The position numbers and the translations under genes are program-made. The notes below the pieces were generated by a model. That model was given only the letters and a program-made list of their open reading frames with translations. It was not told the DNA's origin and did not search any database. From NCBI RefSeq assembly GCF_000337695.1, contig NZ_AOIA01000024.1, positions 1-64,000 of the forward strand: a DNA stretch of 64,000 nucleotides. The letters are read 5' to 3'. This DNA comes from Natronococcus jeotgali DSM 18795 (GTDB taxonomy: Archaea; Halobacteriota; Halobacteria; Halobacteriales; Natrialbaceae). Positions 43,669 to 51,402 of this stretch are shown here, piece by piece. How positions within the stretch are numbered: position 1 is the first letter of the stretch; each line of letters begins with the position of its first letter.

Positions 43669-44064
43669 TCAGTGGTCGCTGCCGACGATTCCGCAGGCGA
43701 TCGACTCGGGCTCGAGCAGCTCCTCGCCGTCGACGGCCTCGGGATCCAGCAGCAGTACCGCGTCGTCGGGCATCCCCTGTTCGATTCGCACCTCGCGGCC
43801 GAGTTCGGCCTCGAGGTCGTCGACGTCCTCGAGGTCGCTTTCGCGCTCGCAGAGGAGTTCGGCGTTCGCCCCCGAGAGGACGAAAACGAGCGAGCCCGGT
43901 TCCGAAACGTCGCTCTCGGCGGCCTCGAGCAGCTCCGAGAGGGAATCGGAAGTGAGCTCCTGAAACGAACGGATCGTTACGCGATCGGTGTCGGAGCCGG
44001 CGGCGTCCTCGGATTGGGTTCGGACGCGGTCGGTCAGCTCCTCGAAGTCGGTGTCCTCGTCCAT
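43669..44064 (-). CDS. Haloarchaeal hypothetical acidic protein
   Basis: 131 residues, very acidic: MDEDTDFEELTDRVRTQSE, then SFQELTSDSLSELLEAAESD, then PGSLVFVLSGANAELLCERES. Predicted mixed alpha/beta; two isolated Cys. No family recognised. Upstream lies the YgfZ/GcvT gene on the same strand, 138 bases away. Confidence 0.6.
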   Translation of the reverse strand: MDEDTDFEELTDRVRTQSEDAAGSDTDRVTIRSFQELTSDSLSELLEAAESDVSEPGSLVFVLSGANAELLCERESDLEDVDDLEAELGREVRIEQGMPDDAVLLLDPEAVDGEELLEPESIACGIVGSDH

Positions 44065-44202
44065 AGTCGAACGCCACCGTCGACGTCCTTCACGCTGGTC
44101 CCGGCCAGTTCCGGCTCGTAAATCCGCTCGAGTCCGTATCGAGCAGCTGTGTCGCGTGCGGAACGACGATGTCTACAGGAACAGACGACCGAAACGACGA
44201 TA

Positions 44203-45294
44203 CTACTGGTACTCCGGCAACCGGTCCGAGCGGTCCGAGCCGTCGACGAACGGGAGGTCGGTTCGCACGGCCGGGACCTCCTCGCCACCGACGCGGACCG
44301 TTAGTTCGTCGGCCTCGAGCCCGAACTCGACGACCGCGAGCGCGATCGGCTCCTCGAGCAGCGGGCTCGTCTCCGCTCGGGTCACCTCGCCGACCGACGA
44401 GTCGCCGTCGAAGACCGCGGCGCCGGCGTCGGGGACGGCCTCGCCCTCGAGTGCGAGTCCGACCAGGCGCTTGCTGGGCTGGCCGCGGTTCTCGACGCGG
44501 GAGACGACCTCCTGGCCGACGTAACAGCCCTTCTCGAAGTCTAAGGCGTTTCGCAGGCCGAGCACGTTCGGAATCCGTCCCTCGAGTTCGGTCTCGAACA
44601 GCGGCGATCCCGCCTCGAGCGTGAGCGTGTCCCACGTTCGGTAGCCGAAGGGGGCGGCGTTGAGTCCCTGGTTCAACAGGACGTCGTAGACGTCCTCGGC
44701 GGCGTCGGCCGCACAGATGACCTCGTAGCTCTCCTCGCCGGTGAGCGCGTCGGTCCGGACGACGGTGACGCCGTCGTCGCCCATCGAGCCGCGGACGAAC
44801 GAGTACCGTTCGTCGGGGGAGGCGGCGCCGTTGAGGACGCTGGCGATCTTCTCGGTCGCGTGGGGGCCGTGGACGCCGAAGACGGCGTAGTCGTCGGTCG
44901 CGACCCGGATCTCGACGTCCTGGATAAAGACCTTCTCGGACCACTCCTCGGCGAGATCCTCGGCGTGGGCGGGCGGGGTAAAGAGGAGCAGCCGCTCGCC
45001 GGCGTTGTAAATGTAGAGTTCGATCTCGATGCGGCCCTGGGGGCCGAGGACGAGCGCGTAACAGCCCCGGCCGTCCTCGCTCGGAACGCGGTTCGAGACG
45101 ACGTTGTCGACGTACTCGAGGCGGTCCTCGCCCTCGACGACGACGACGCCGTAGGCGGCCTCGAGCAGCCCGACGCTGTTTCTGACCGCGCGGTGGGTCC
45201 GTTCGGGCCGCCCGTAGTGTTCGACGACCGTTTGGCCGGCGCGATCGCCGAACGCGGCTCCGAGATCCGCGTGAATGGACTCGATGACGCTCAT
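44203..45294 (-). CDS. Folate-binding YgfZ/GcvT-like protein
   Basis: 363 residues of the aminomethyltransferase fold. The KGCYVGQEVVSRVENRG motif (K-G-C-Y-x-G-Q-E) is the mark of YgfZ, a tetrahydrofolate-dependent protein that helps build Fe-S clusters, rather than of the glycine-cleavage T protein. Both the N-terminal (RNSVGLLEAAYGVVVVEG) and C-terminal beta-barrel segments are present. Archaeal members are often annotated GcvT; no gcvH or gcvP is seen here, favouring the YgfZ role. A small wHTH-like gene sits just upstream. Confidence 0.87.
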   Translation of the reverse strand: MSVIESIHADLGAAFGDRAGQTVVEHYGRPERTHRAVRNSVGLLEAAYGVVVVEGEDRLEYVDNVVSNRVPSEDGRGCYALVLGPQGRIEIELYIYNAGERLLLFTPPAHAEDLAEEWSEKVFIQDVEIRVATDDYAVFGVHGPHATEKIASVLNGAASPDERYSFVRGSMGDDGVTVVRTDALTGEESYEVICAADAAEDVYDVLLNQGLNAAPFGYRTWDTLTLEAGSPLFETELEGRIPNVLGLRNALDFEKGCYVGQEVVSRVENRGQPSKRLVGLALEGEAVPDAGAAVFDGDSSVGEVTRAETSPLLEEPIALAVVEFGLEADELTVRVGGEEVPAVRTDLPFVDGSDRSDRLPEYQ

Positions 45295-45333
45295 GAACGC
45301 CGAAAGGGGACCGACACCCTCAGGCGTTTCGAT

Positions 45334-45633
45334 TCAAAAGGGCAGCCGATCGCGGAGCCAGTCGCCGATCGACTGCTCGTCCTCGTCGTCGGTCGGCACC
45401 TCCGGAACGACGCGGTCGGCGGGTTTGATAACCGTCTCGCTGGCGCCGGGTTCGACGACGATCAGGTCGTCCTCCTTGAGGGCCTCGAGCGCCCGCTCGA
45501 GTTCGTCGATGTCGACTTCGGCCGCCGCACGGAGCGCGAAGACCGTCATTCCGTCGTCGGCGCGGTCGACGAGCGCGTCGAGTACCGCTACCTCGGTTTC
45601 CGCCCGATTCCGGTACTCCCGCTTTGCTCTCAT
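45334..45633 (-). CDS. Small winged-helix-like protein (DUF6432-like)
   Basis: 99 residues. RAETEVAVLDALVDRADDGMTVFALRAAAEVDIDELERALEALKEDDLIVV reads as a winged helix, then an acidic tail ends in IGDWLRDRLPF. It resembles haloarchaeal DUF6432 proteins, name recalled not checked. Starts at 45645 and 45633 are both possible; I chose the second. Only 39 bases separate it from the YgfZ-like gene on the same strand, suggesting co-transcription. Confidence 0.65.
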   Translation of the reverse strand: MRAKREYRNRAETEVAVLDALVDRADDGMTVFALRAAAEVDIDELERALEALKEDDLIVVEPGASETVIKPADRVVPEVPTDDEDEQSIGDWLRDRLPF

Positions 45634-45877
45634 CCGTGCATCCATTCGTCGACCCGGGATTTGACGTTTGTCGTTCGCTCGGGACGCTCGCGACGGCGCC
45701 GTCGAGCGTGGCGGTGGGGACGGACGGAGCCTGCCGAGACGGGAAGGGGCGCGAGTACGCCGAGCGGCGCTCGAGGCGGTCGTCCGAACGACTTCCGAGC
45801 GACGCCGTCTGCGGCTCAACCGTCGCGATAGCGGCCAGGCAACACGTTTTTGATGCCGTGCTGGGAAGGGTGGGATC

Positions 45878-46930
45878 ATGGGTCTGCGATGTTCGCTGCT
45901 CGGTCACGACTACGGAGACGTCGACGTCGAACGCGAGCGCGAGGAGCGGGGGAGCGAGGTCGTCCTCACCGTCCGGGAGTACGAGGAGTGTACGCACTGC
46001 GGCGACCGACACGTCGTCAGCGAGAACACCGAAGTCCGGAGCATCTCGGCGTCGGCCGGCGTCGGTCCGCGATCGGCAAAGCCGCCCGCGGCGAACCCCG
46101 GGTCGACCGACGCCGGCGTGTTCGCCGAGGAGACGGGCGAAACGGACGCGGCGTTCGTCGACGCCGCGGAGGCCGGATCCGACCCGTCGTCGGTCCGCTC
46201 GAGCGGTCCCGGTCCCGACGCGCGGTCGGAAGCCACCGGAACCGAGTCCGTCGACACCGACGCCGAAACCGAGCCGTACGATCCCGGGATAGCGCCGCGC
46301 GGGGCCGACGCCGAATCGCGTCGAACCGCCGATACTCCGGCGGAGACGTCGGCGGAGACGTCGAACGGACACACCGGCGTCGGCGCCGGCATCGAGCTCC
46401 CGACGGACGAGAACGGCGACCCCGTCACCGACGACGGCGAGATCCTCGAGGACGACGGGCCGACGACCGAGGACCGCGAGTACGGCGAGTGGCCCGACTC
46501 CGACGACGTCGGCCCGCCGATCGAGACCGAGACCGACTCCGAGACCGAGACCGACGACTGGCCCGACAGGGAGTCCGAACCGCTCGAGGACGACGCGATC
46601 CTGCTCGACACCGGGACGAGCGAGGCACCCTCGAGCGAGCTCGAGTCGGCGCCGTCGTCCGAAGCGACGGCCGGCGGCCCGCCGGCCGCGGGAGACGAGG
46701 AGACGGCGGTCGACGCGGAGTCCGACGCCGACCCGGGTAGCGGAATCGAACGCGTCGACGAGGCGCCGACGCCCGGGAACGAGGGGGGGATTCCGGGCGG
46801 CAACGGCCAGGCGAAACTGCACTGTCCCCGCTGCGGGTTCACCGCGGGGAGCGACCGTAGCTCGCTTCGAACCGGAGACATCTGTCCCGACTGCCGAATG
46901 GGGTACCTCGGCGTCCAGCCCGACCGCTGA
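45878..46930 (+). CDS. Two-zinc-knuckle protein with long acidic linker
   Basis: 350 residues. An N-terminal module (MGLRCSLLGHDYGDVDVE) carries one C-x(n)-H and a THCGDRHVV site (CTHC), like haloarchaeal DUF7093. A disordered linker of about 230 residues rich in Asp, Glu, Ser, Thr follows. The C-terminus is a CPRC..CPDC zinc ribbon (LHCPRCGFTAGSD and DICPDCRMGYLG). The layout suggests a DNA/RNA- or partner-bridging protein; no known function. The ATG at 45878 gives the cleanest start. Confidence 0.7.
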   Translation: MGLRCSLLGHDYGDVDVEREREERGSEVVLTVREYEECTHCGDRHVVSENTEVRSISASAGVGPRSAKPPAANPGSTDAGVFAEETGETDAAFVDAAEAGSDPSSVRSSGPGPDARSEATGTESVDTDAETEPYDPGIAPRGADAESRRTADTPAETSAETSNGHTGVGAGIELPTDENGDPVTDDGEILEDDGPTTEDREYGEWPDSDDVGPPIETETDSETETDDWPDRESEPLEDDAILLDTGTSEAPSSELESAPSSEATAGGPPAAGDEETAVDAESDADPGSGIERVDEAPTPGNEGGIPGGNGQAKLHCPRCGFTAGSDRSSLRTGDICPDCRMGYLGVQPDR

Positions 46931-47059
46931 CCGACGAGACGACCTCGTACCGAGCCGACTCGCAGCCGCGCCCTCCGACGCCGCTTTCGCTCGAGCCGGT
47001 CGGGAGACCCGACAGCGGCTATGAAAAGAGGTAAACACTCCCCCGTGTATCTCCAATTC

Positions 47060-47446
47060 ATGAAGGAGTACAAGATGCGCCGCGGTGAGTATCTCGAGGA
47101 GCGAATCCCCGATATGGAGGGAACCGTCGAGGAGTACTTCGGCCCGATCACGGACACCGAGGAGTTCAAGGGAAGCGACCTGTTCCTCATCGAGGAGCCC
47201 GAAAACCCCGTCTTCGAACGGATCGTCGTCGGCACCGTCGAATACTCCGGCAAGAAGGACAAACTCGCCGTGGAGTTCCACGAGCGCGACCCGACCGAAC
47301 TCGGCCCCGACGAACTCGAGGCCGCCGGCGAGGCCGTCGACGCGAAAAACGACTTCCTGCTCGAGGCGACCGGTCGGGACGCCAAGTCCCGACGCGAGTC
47401 GATGAAACGGCAGGTCGAGGACGATCCGGATCACGACTTCGACTGA
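47060..47446 (+). CDS. DUF5611 family protein
   Basis: 128 residues. MKEYKMRRGEYLEERIPDMEGTVEEYFG is the typical opening of this archaeal family; FERIVVGTVEYSGKKDKLAVEFHERDP follows. Highly charged, no membrane segment. An in-frame ATG at 47021 would add MKRGKHSPVYLQF; I prefer 47060 by recollection of the family start. Function unknown. Confidence 0.75.
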   Translation: MKEYKMRRGEYLEERIPDMEGTVEEYFGPITDTEEFKGSDLFLIEEPENPVFERIVVGTVEYSGKKDKLAVEFHERDPTELGPDELEAAGEAVDAKNDFLLEATGRDAKSRRESMKRQVEDDPDHDFD

Positions 47447-47615
47447 GCGACCCTCTCCTCTGCGGATTCCCGCGCGTTCGGCCCTTCGCTGCGACCGCAC
47501 CGAAACCGCCCGTTAGACGACGTCTCCGAGAGCCGAGCGATCGGCGACCGAACGCGAGCGAACCGACCGTCCGGATCCGAAACGGCTATCGGATCGGCGT
47601 CGAACGATACGACGA

Positions 47616-47798
47616 ATGGAGAGCGCATCGTTTCTGCTCGCGACGGCGCTGGCGAACGTCGGGTTCGCGGTCTTCGTCGTCGCACACGGCGCCCTGACCG
47701 ACCGCGAGACGGGCAACTGGCCGTACGTGACGCTCGTACTCGGACTGGCCGGCGTCGCCGGCTACTTCTTCTACGACGGGGACGACGGCGCGGCCTGA
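47616..47798 (+). CDS. Short two-helix membrane protein
   Basis: 60 residues with two membrane segments (ESASFLLATALANVGFAVFVV and the stretch YVTLVLGLAGVAGYFFY) joined by a short charged loop and followed by an acidic end. No motif. It ends one base before the DAACS stop on the opposite strand. Likely real because both helices and the acidic C-terminus are coherent. Confidence 0.55.
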   Translation: MESASFLLATALANVGFAVFVVAHGALTDRETGNWPYVTLVLGLAGVAGYFFYDGDDGAA

Positions 47799-47799
47799 C

Positions 47800-49128
47800 T
47801 CAGTCGTTCGTCGCGACGTCCTCGTCGCCGCCAGCCGGGGTCGGCGCGTCGGACCAGGCGCCCTCGGTGAGATCGATCGCGTCGGTCCACTTGGCGACGA
47901 CCGACGAGACCGCGAGGTCCCCGGTGACGTTGTTCGTCGTCGCGATCCGACCCAGGATCGGGTCCACGCCCGCGACGAAGCCGACGATCTCGAGGGGGAG
48001 ACCGATCGCGCTCAGGATGACCGTCAGCATGATCAGCCCGGCGCCGGGGACGCCCGCGGTGCCGACGCTGATGAGGATCACGGTAGCGAGCACGAGCACC
48101 TGTTCGCCAAGTCCCAGCGAGACGCCGACCAGGTTGGCGGCGAACACCGCCGTCACCGCCTGTCGGATCGCCGCCCCGTCCATGTTGATCGTCGCCCCCA
48201 GCGGCAGCGAAAAGCCGTAGACCGATTCGTCGATCCGGAGGCTCTCGTCGGCGTCGGCGACCGTCACCGGGAGGGTCCCGCTCGAGGAGCGGATCGCGAA
48301 GGCCGTCAACATGGCGTCTTTCGCACCGTTGAGAAACGCCATCGGCGACTGCCCGAGGATCCCGATCGTCATCACGCCGAGGTAGGTGACGGTCATGTGA
48401 ATCACGATCCCCAGCGCGATGACTCCGACGAGCGACCCCAGTTGGACGATCGCGCCCAGCCCCTCAGTGCCGATCGAGGCGGCCATCAGCGCGAAGACGC
48501 CGACGACGCCGTACTCCATGACGCCCCAGACGATCTTGAACAGCGCCTCGGTGCCGGCGTCGACGAAGGCGAAGAAGCCGTCGATCGCGTCCGCGATCGC
48601 CTCCTCGTCGGTCGCCTCGCGAACCATCGTCAGCGCCAGCCCGAACACGATCACGAAAAAGATCGTCGCGAGGATGTCGCCCTCGGCCATCGCGCCCAGC
48701 GGGTTCTCGGGAACGATCCCCAGCAGGACCTCCGTGACCGTCGGCGGTTCGGCCTCCTGGGCCTCGCCGCCGGTGAACTCCACGCCGCGCCCGGGATCGA
48801 ACAGGTTCGCGACCGCGAGCCCGATCGCGGCCGCGATCGTCGTCGTCACGACGTACAGGCCGACCGTGAGGCCGCCGACTTTCCCCAGTCTCGAGGGCGT
48901 CAGCTTGCGCATCCCGCCGAGCAGGGTGAAGACGACGATCGGGATGATCAGCATCTCGAGCAGGCGCAGGAAGAGGTCCCCGAGCGGGCTGAGAGCGCCG
49001 GCCTGCTCGCCGACGGTCGCACCCAGTGCCGTTCCGAGCGCGAACGCGACCGCGATGCGATAGATGATCGGTACCGACCGGTAGCGGCGCCACGTCCGCC
49101 ACAGCGTCGACTCGTGGGTCTCGCTCAT
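47800..49128 (-). CDS. Dicarboxylate/amino-acid:cation symporter (DAACS)
   Basis: 442 residues, eight membrane helices and two hairpins. Substrate and sodium site segments are AIRSSSGTLPVT (HP1, serine-rich), GATINMDGAAIRQAV (TM7, NMDG sodium motif), GVPGAGLIMLTVILS (HP2) and GRIATTNNVTGDLAVS (TM8, with the Asn-Asn pair and Asp). Transports glutamate, aspartate or C4-dicarboxylates with Na+. The position of the conserved Arg in TM8 (where glutamate carriers have R, neutral carriers T or C) appears as T/N, so the exact substrate is not given. Confidence 0.92.
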   Translation of the reverse strand: MSETHESTLWRTWRRYRSVPIIYRIAVAFALGTALGATVGEQAGALSPLGDLFLRLLEMLIIPIVVFTLLGGMRKLTPSRLGKVGGLTVGLYVVTTTIAAAIGLAVANLFDPGRGVEFTGGEAQEAEPPTVTEVLLGIVPENPLGAMAEGDILATIFFVIVFGLALTMVREATDEEAIADAIDGFFAFVDAGTEALFKIVWGVMEYGVVGVFALMAASIGTEGLGAIVQLGSLVGVIALGIVIHMTVTYLGVMTIGILGQSPMAFLNGAKDAMLTAFAIRSSSGTLPVTVADADESLRIDESVYGFSLPLGATINMDGAAIRQAVTAVFAANLVGVSLGLGEQVLVLATVILISVGTAGVPGAGLIMLTVILSAIGLPLEIVGFVAGVDPILGRIATTNNVTGDLAVSSVVAKWTDAIDLTEGAWSDAPTPAGGDEDVATND

Positions 49129-49207
49129 CGAGCGAACGGAGGAGCGGGAGGTATCAACCGGTGTCGATATCGGCGAAGCTACCCGTCACCCGCGACGGGC
49201 GAGCGGC

Positions 49208-50722
49208 TCAGGCGAGGAAGACGTGCCGCGGCCGCTCCTCGAGGACGTCCCGGCCGAACTCGACGGCGTCGGCGAAGGCGTCGCTGCGGAAGAACTGCAT
49301 GGCGTCCTCGCGGGCGTCCCAGCGGCTGGCGATGAACATGTCGTTCTCGTCCTCCCGATTTACGAGCAGGTCGGTCTTGCGGTGGCCCTCCATGTCCGCC
49401 AGCAGTGCGCCGGCGTCCTCGAAGGTGTCGACGAAGTCCCCGCGGTGCTCGGGCTTGACCGCGTAGAACATCCCCATCGTTCCCCAGGAGTCCTCGTTGT
49501 TATCGCCGGCCTGCCGCACGATATCGGGCAGATCCGCGAGGAACCCAGCGGCGGTATTCGCCGCGCGCTCGGTCTCCCAGAGGCTGACGACGGCGGTCTC
49601 GCTTCCCTCGTCGGCGAGTTCGCTGGGTTCGTAGACGGCCGTCTTGACGTGGGTGTCGTAGTGATCGAAGTTCGTCCGGAGCCCGTCGACCTCCTCGTGC
49701 AGTTCCGCGGGGTCGGCCGCCGAGTAGAGCACGACCGCGTGGACGTCCTCGCCGTGGGGCTGGCCCGCGTAGACGCCCATCTCCTCGAGTTCGCTGCGGA
49801 CGGACTCGTCCTCGTCGTCTCCGCCGTGGTGGCGTCCGCCGTCCCCGCCGGACTCGCCGTGGTGGTGACCGCTCGAGTCGCCGTGGTGACCGCCGCGTGC
49901 GGACTCGCCGCCGTGATGGCCGTGTTCGGTCTCGTCTTGCGGGATCGACTCTCCCGCAAGGAAGGCCTCAAGCTGTTCGGGCGGGAACCGCCGTCCGGAG
50001 AGGAACCGACCGAACTCCGCGAACCGCGAGGTCGAGGGGTCGAACCGCATCTCGTAGAGCAGGTCCTTGACGTCGGTCGGGTCGTCGGCGAACAGCGTCA
50101 CGCCCCACTCGAAGTCGTCCAGGCCGATGCTGCCGGAGATGATCTGGGTGACCCGACCCGCGTACTCCTTGCCGATCTCGCCGTGGCTCGAGAGGTGGTC
50201 GGCCCGCTCGTCGAACGGCAGGTCGTACCAGTTGTCCTCGTCGCCGCGGCGCTTGTCCATCGGGTAGAAGCTGACGAACTCGCTGTCGGGGATCGACGGC
50301 TCGAGCCGGGTCTCGATGTACCGGCGCATCCCGGTGTCCTCGACCTCCGCGTCGTCCTCGAAAAATTCCTCGGACATATACCCCGAGACCTCCGTCACCG
50401 AGAGATATGAGTCCGCCCGCTCGGTGTACTCCGCGAGCGCGGTTTGCTCGAACCCTCGCTCGAGCGCGTCGATGTCGGAAAGCGTCGGCCGCAGGTGGAG
50501 CACCAGCAGGTCGGCCTTGTGGCCGAGCACCGCGAACGTCGCCGACTCGCCGTCCTCGGCGTCGACGGCGTCCTCGGCGGCCGAGAGGTAGTCGACTCCC
50601 TCCGCGAGCGCCCTCGAGCGGTGCCGTTCGGGGGCGTCCCGCCAGGCGTCCCAGTCGATCGACCGGAAGTCGTGGAGCACGTACCAACCCTCTTCGGTCT
50701 GTGGCGGTCGTCGTCGTTCCAT
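49208..50722 (-). CDS. pitA: PitA: chlorite-dismutase-like haem protein fused to an ABM monooxygenase domain
   Basis: 504 residues. Residues 1-235 form a chlorite dismutase/HemQ-like domain (EGWYVLHDFRSIDWDAW, SFYPMDKRRGDEDNWYDLPFDERA, GSIGLDDFEWGVTLFADDP). Residues 270-305 are His/Gly rich (EHGHHGG, GHHGDSSGHHHGE). Residues 310-504 contain an antibiotic-biosynthesis-monooxygenase-like module (KPEHRGDFVDTFEDAGALLADMEG and FIASRWDAREDAMQFFRS). This fusion is the haloarchaeal PitA type. The HemQ group makes haem b from coproporphyrin-iron; a role in haem synthesis or handling is likely. Confidence 0.9.
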   Translation of the reverse strand: MERRRPPQTEEGWYVLHDFRSIDWDAWRDAPERHRSRALAEGVDYLSAAEDAVDAEDGESATFAVLGHKADLLVLHLRPTLSDIDALERGFEQTALAEYTERADSYLSVTEVSGYMSEEFFEDDAEVEDTGMRRYIETRLEPSIPDSEFVSFYPMDKRRGDEDNWYDLPFDERADHLSSHGEIGKEYAGRVTQIISGSIGLDDFEWGVTLFADDPTDVKDLLYEMRFDPSTSRFAEFGRFLSGRRFPPEQLEAFLAGESIPQDETEHGHHGGESARGGHHGDSSGHHHGESGGDGGRHHGGDDEDESVRSELEEMGVYAGQPHGEDVHAVVLYSAADPAELHEEVDGLRTNFDHYDTHVKTAVYEPSELADEGSETAVVSLWETERAANTAAGFLADLPDIVRQAGDNNEDSWGTMGMFYAVKPEHRGDFVDTFEDAGALLADMEGHRKTDLLVNREDENDMFIASRWDAREDAMQFFRSDAFADAVEFGRDVLEERPRHVFLA

Positions 50723-50850
50723 ACGCGCGGGTTAGGGCGGCGGCGTCAAGAAGGACCGGGTTTCGCTCGAGAGCGATCGCGCACCCTTCGAGCCCTCGTG
50801 AACGGGGTGACCGAAACCCTTTACGTACGTCCGTTAAAACCTCGACTCAC
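50723..50850. promoter_or_regulatory. Divergent pitA/padR control region with ACGTACGT palindrome
   Basis: 128 bases separate the two starts. At about 50817-50830 the text TTTACGTACGTCCGT holds the perfect palindrome ACGTACGT over the likely TATA position of padR (29 bases before its ATG). It is a candidate PadR operator. Confidence 0.45.
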
Positions 50851-51375
50851 ATGCGGAAGAGCGGACCGCCGAAGGGAGTGATCGCGTATCTCGTCCTCGA
50901 GTTGCTCGAGGAGAAACCCCGGTACGGGTACGAAATTCTCAAGGAGATCCGCGAGATCAGCGGCGGCCACTGGGAACCGTCCTACGGCTCGGTCTACCCC
51001 ATCCTCTACAAGTTCGAGGAGAAGGGGTGGGCCGAGCGGATCGAACGCGAGGACGAACCCGACCGAAAGTACTTCGAGCTGACCGAGGACGGCCACGCGG
51101 AGCTTACCGACCGCCGGGAGTCGAGCGCCGAGAAGGCCCGGGACTTCGCCGACGTCATCCTCGGGTTCTTCCACGTCTACGCGGCGTTTGCGACCGACGA
51201 GCGGTTCGAAGTTCCGGAAACCGACGACGAGTGGCGATTCGACGAGACGTTCAGCGCCTGGATCGTCGAGCAGGTCGTTCGCCACCACGAGCACTACTTC
51301 GATACCGACTTCGAGCGTATCGAGGACACCCCCGAGGAGTTCTACGAGCGCCACGGAATCGACGAGGCGGAGTAG
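50851..51375 (+). CDS. PadR family transcription regulator
   Basis: 174 residues. GVIAYLVLELLEEKPRYGYEILKEIREISGGHWEPSYGSVYPILYKFEEKGW is the PadR winged helix, with RKYFELTEDG as the wing, then a C-terminal helix bundle for dimerisation (EKARDFADVILGFFHVYAA). It is divergent from pitA with 128 bases between, so it may control it. The ATG at 50851 is 29 bases past a TATA-like box. Confidence 0.88.
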   Translation: MRKSGPPKGVIAYLVLELLEEKPRYGYEILKEIREISGGHWEPSYGSVYPILYKFEEKGWAERIEREDEPDRKYFELTEDGHAELTDRRESSAEKARDFADVILGFFHVYAAFATDERFEVPETDDEWRFDETFSAWIVEQVVRHHEHYFDTDFERIEDTPEEFYERHGIDEAE

Positions 51376-51402
51376 CTGGCGGCCCCCGAGCGCACGGTCC
51401 GT

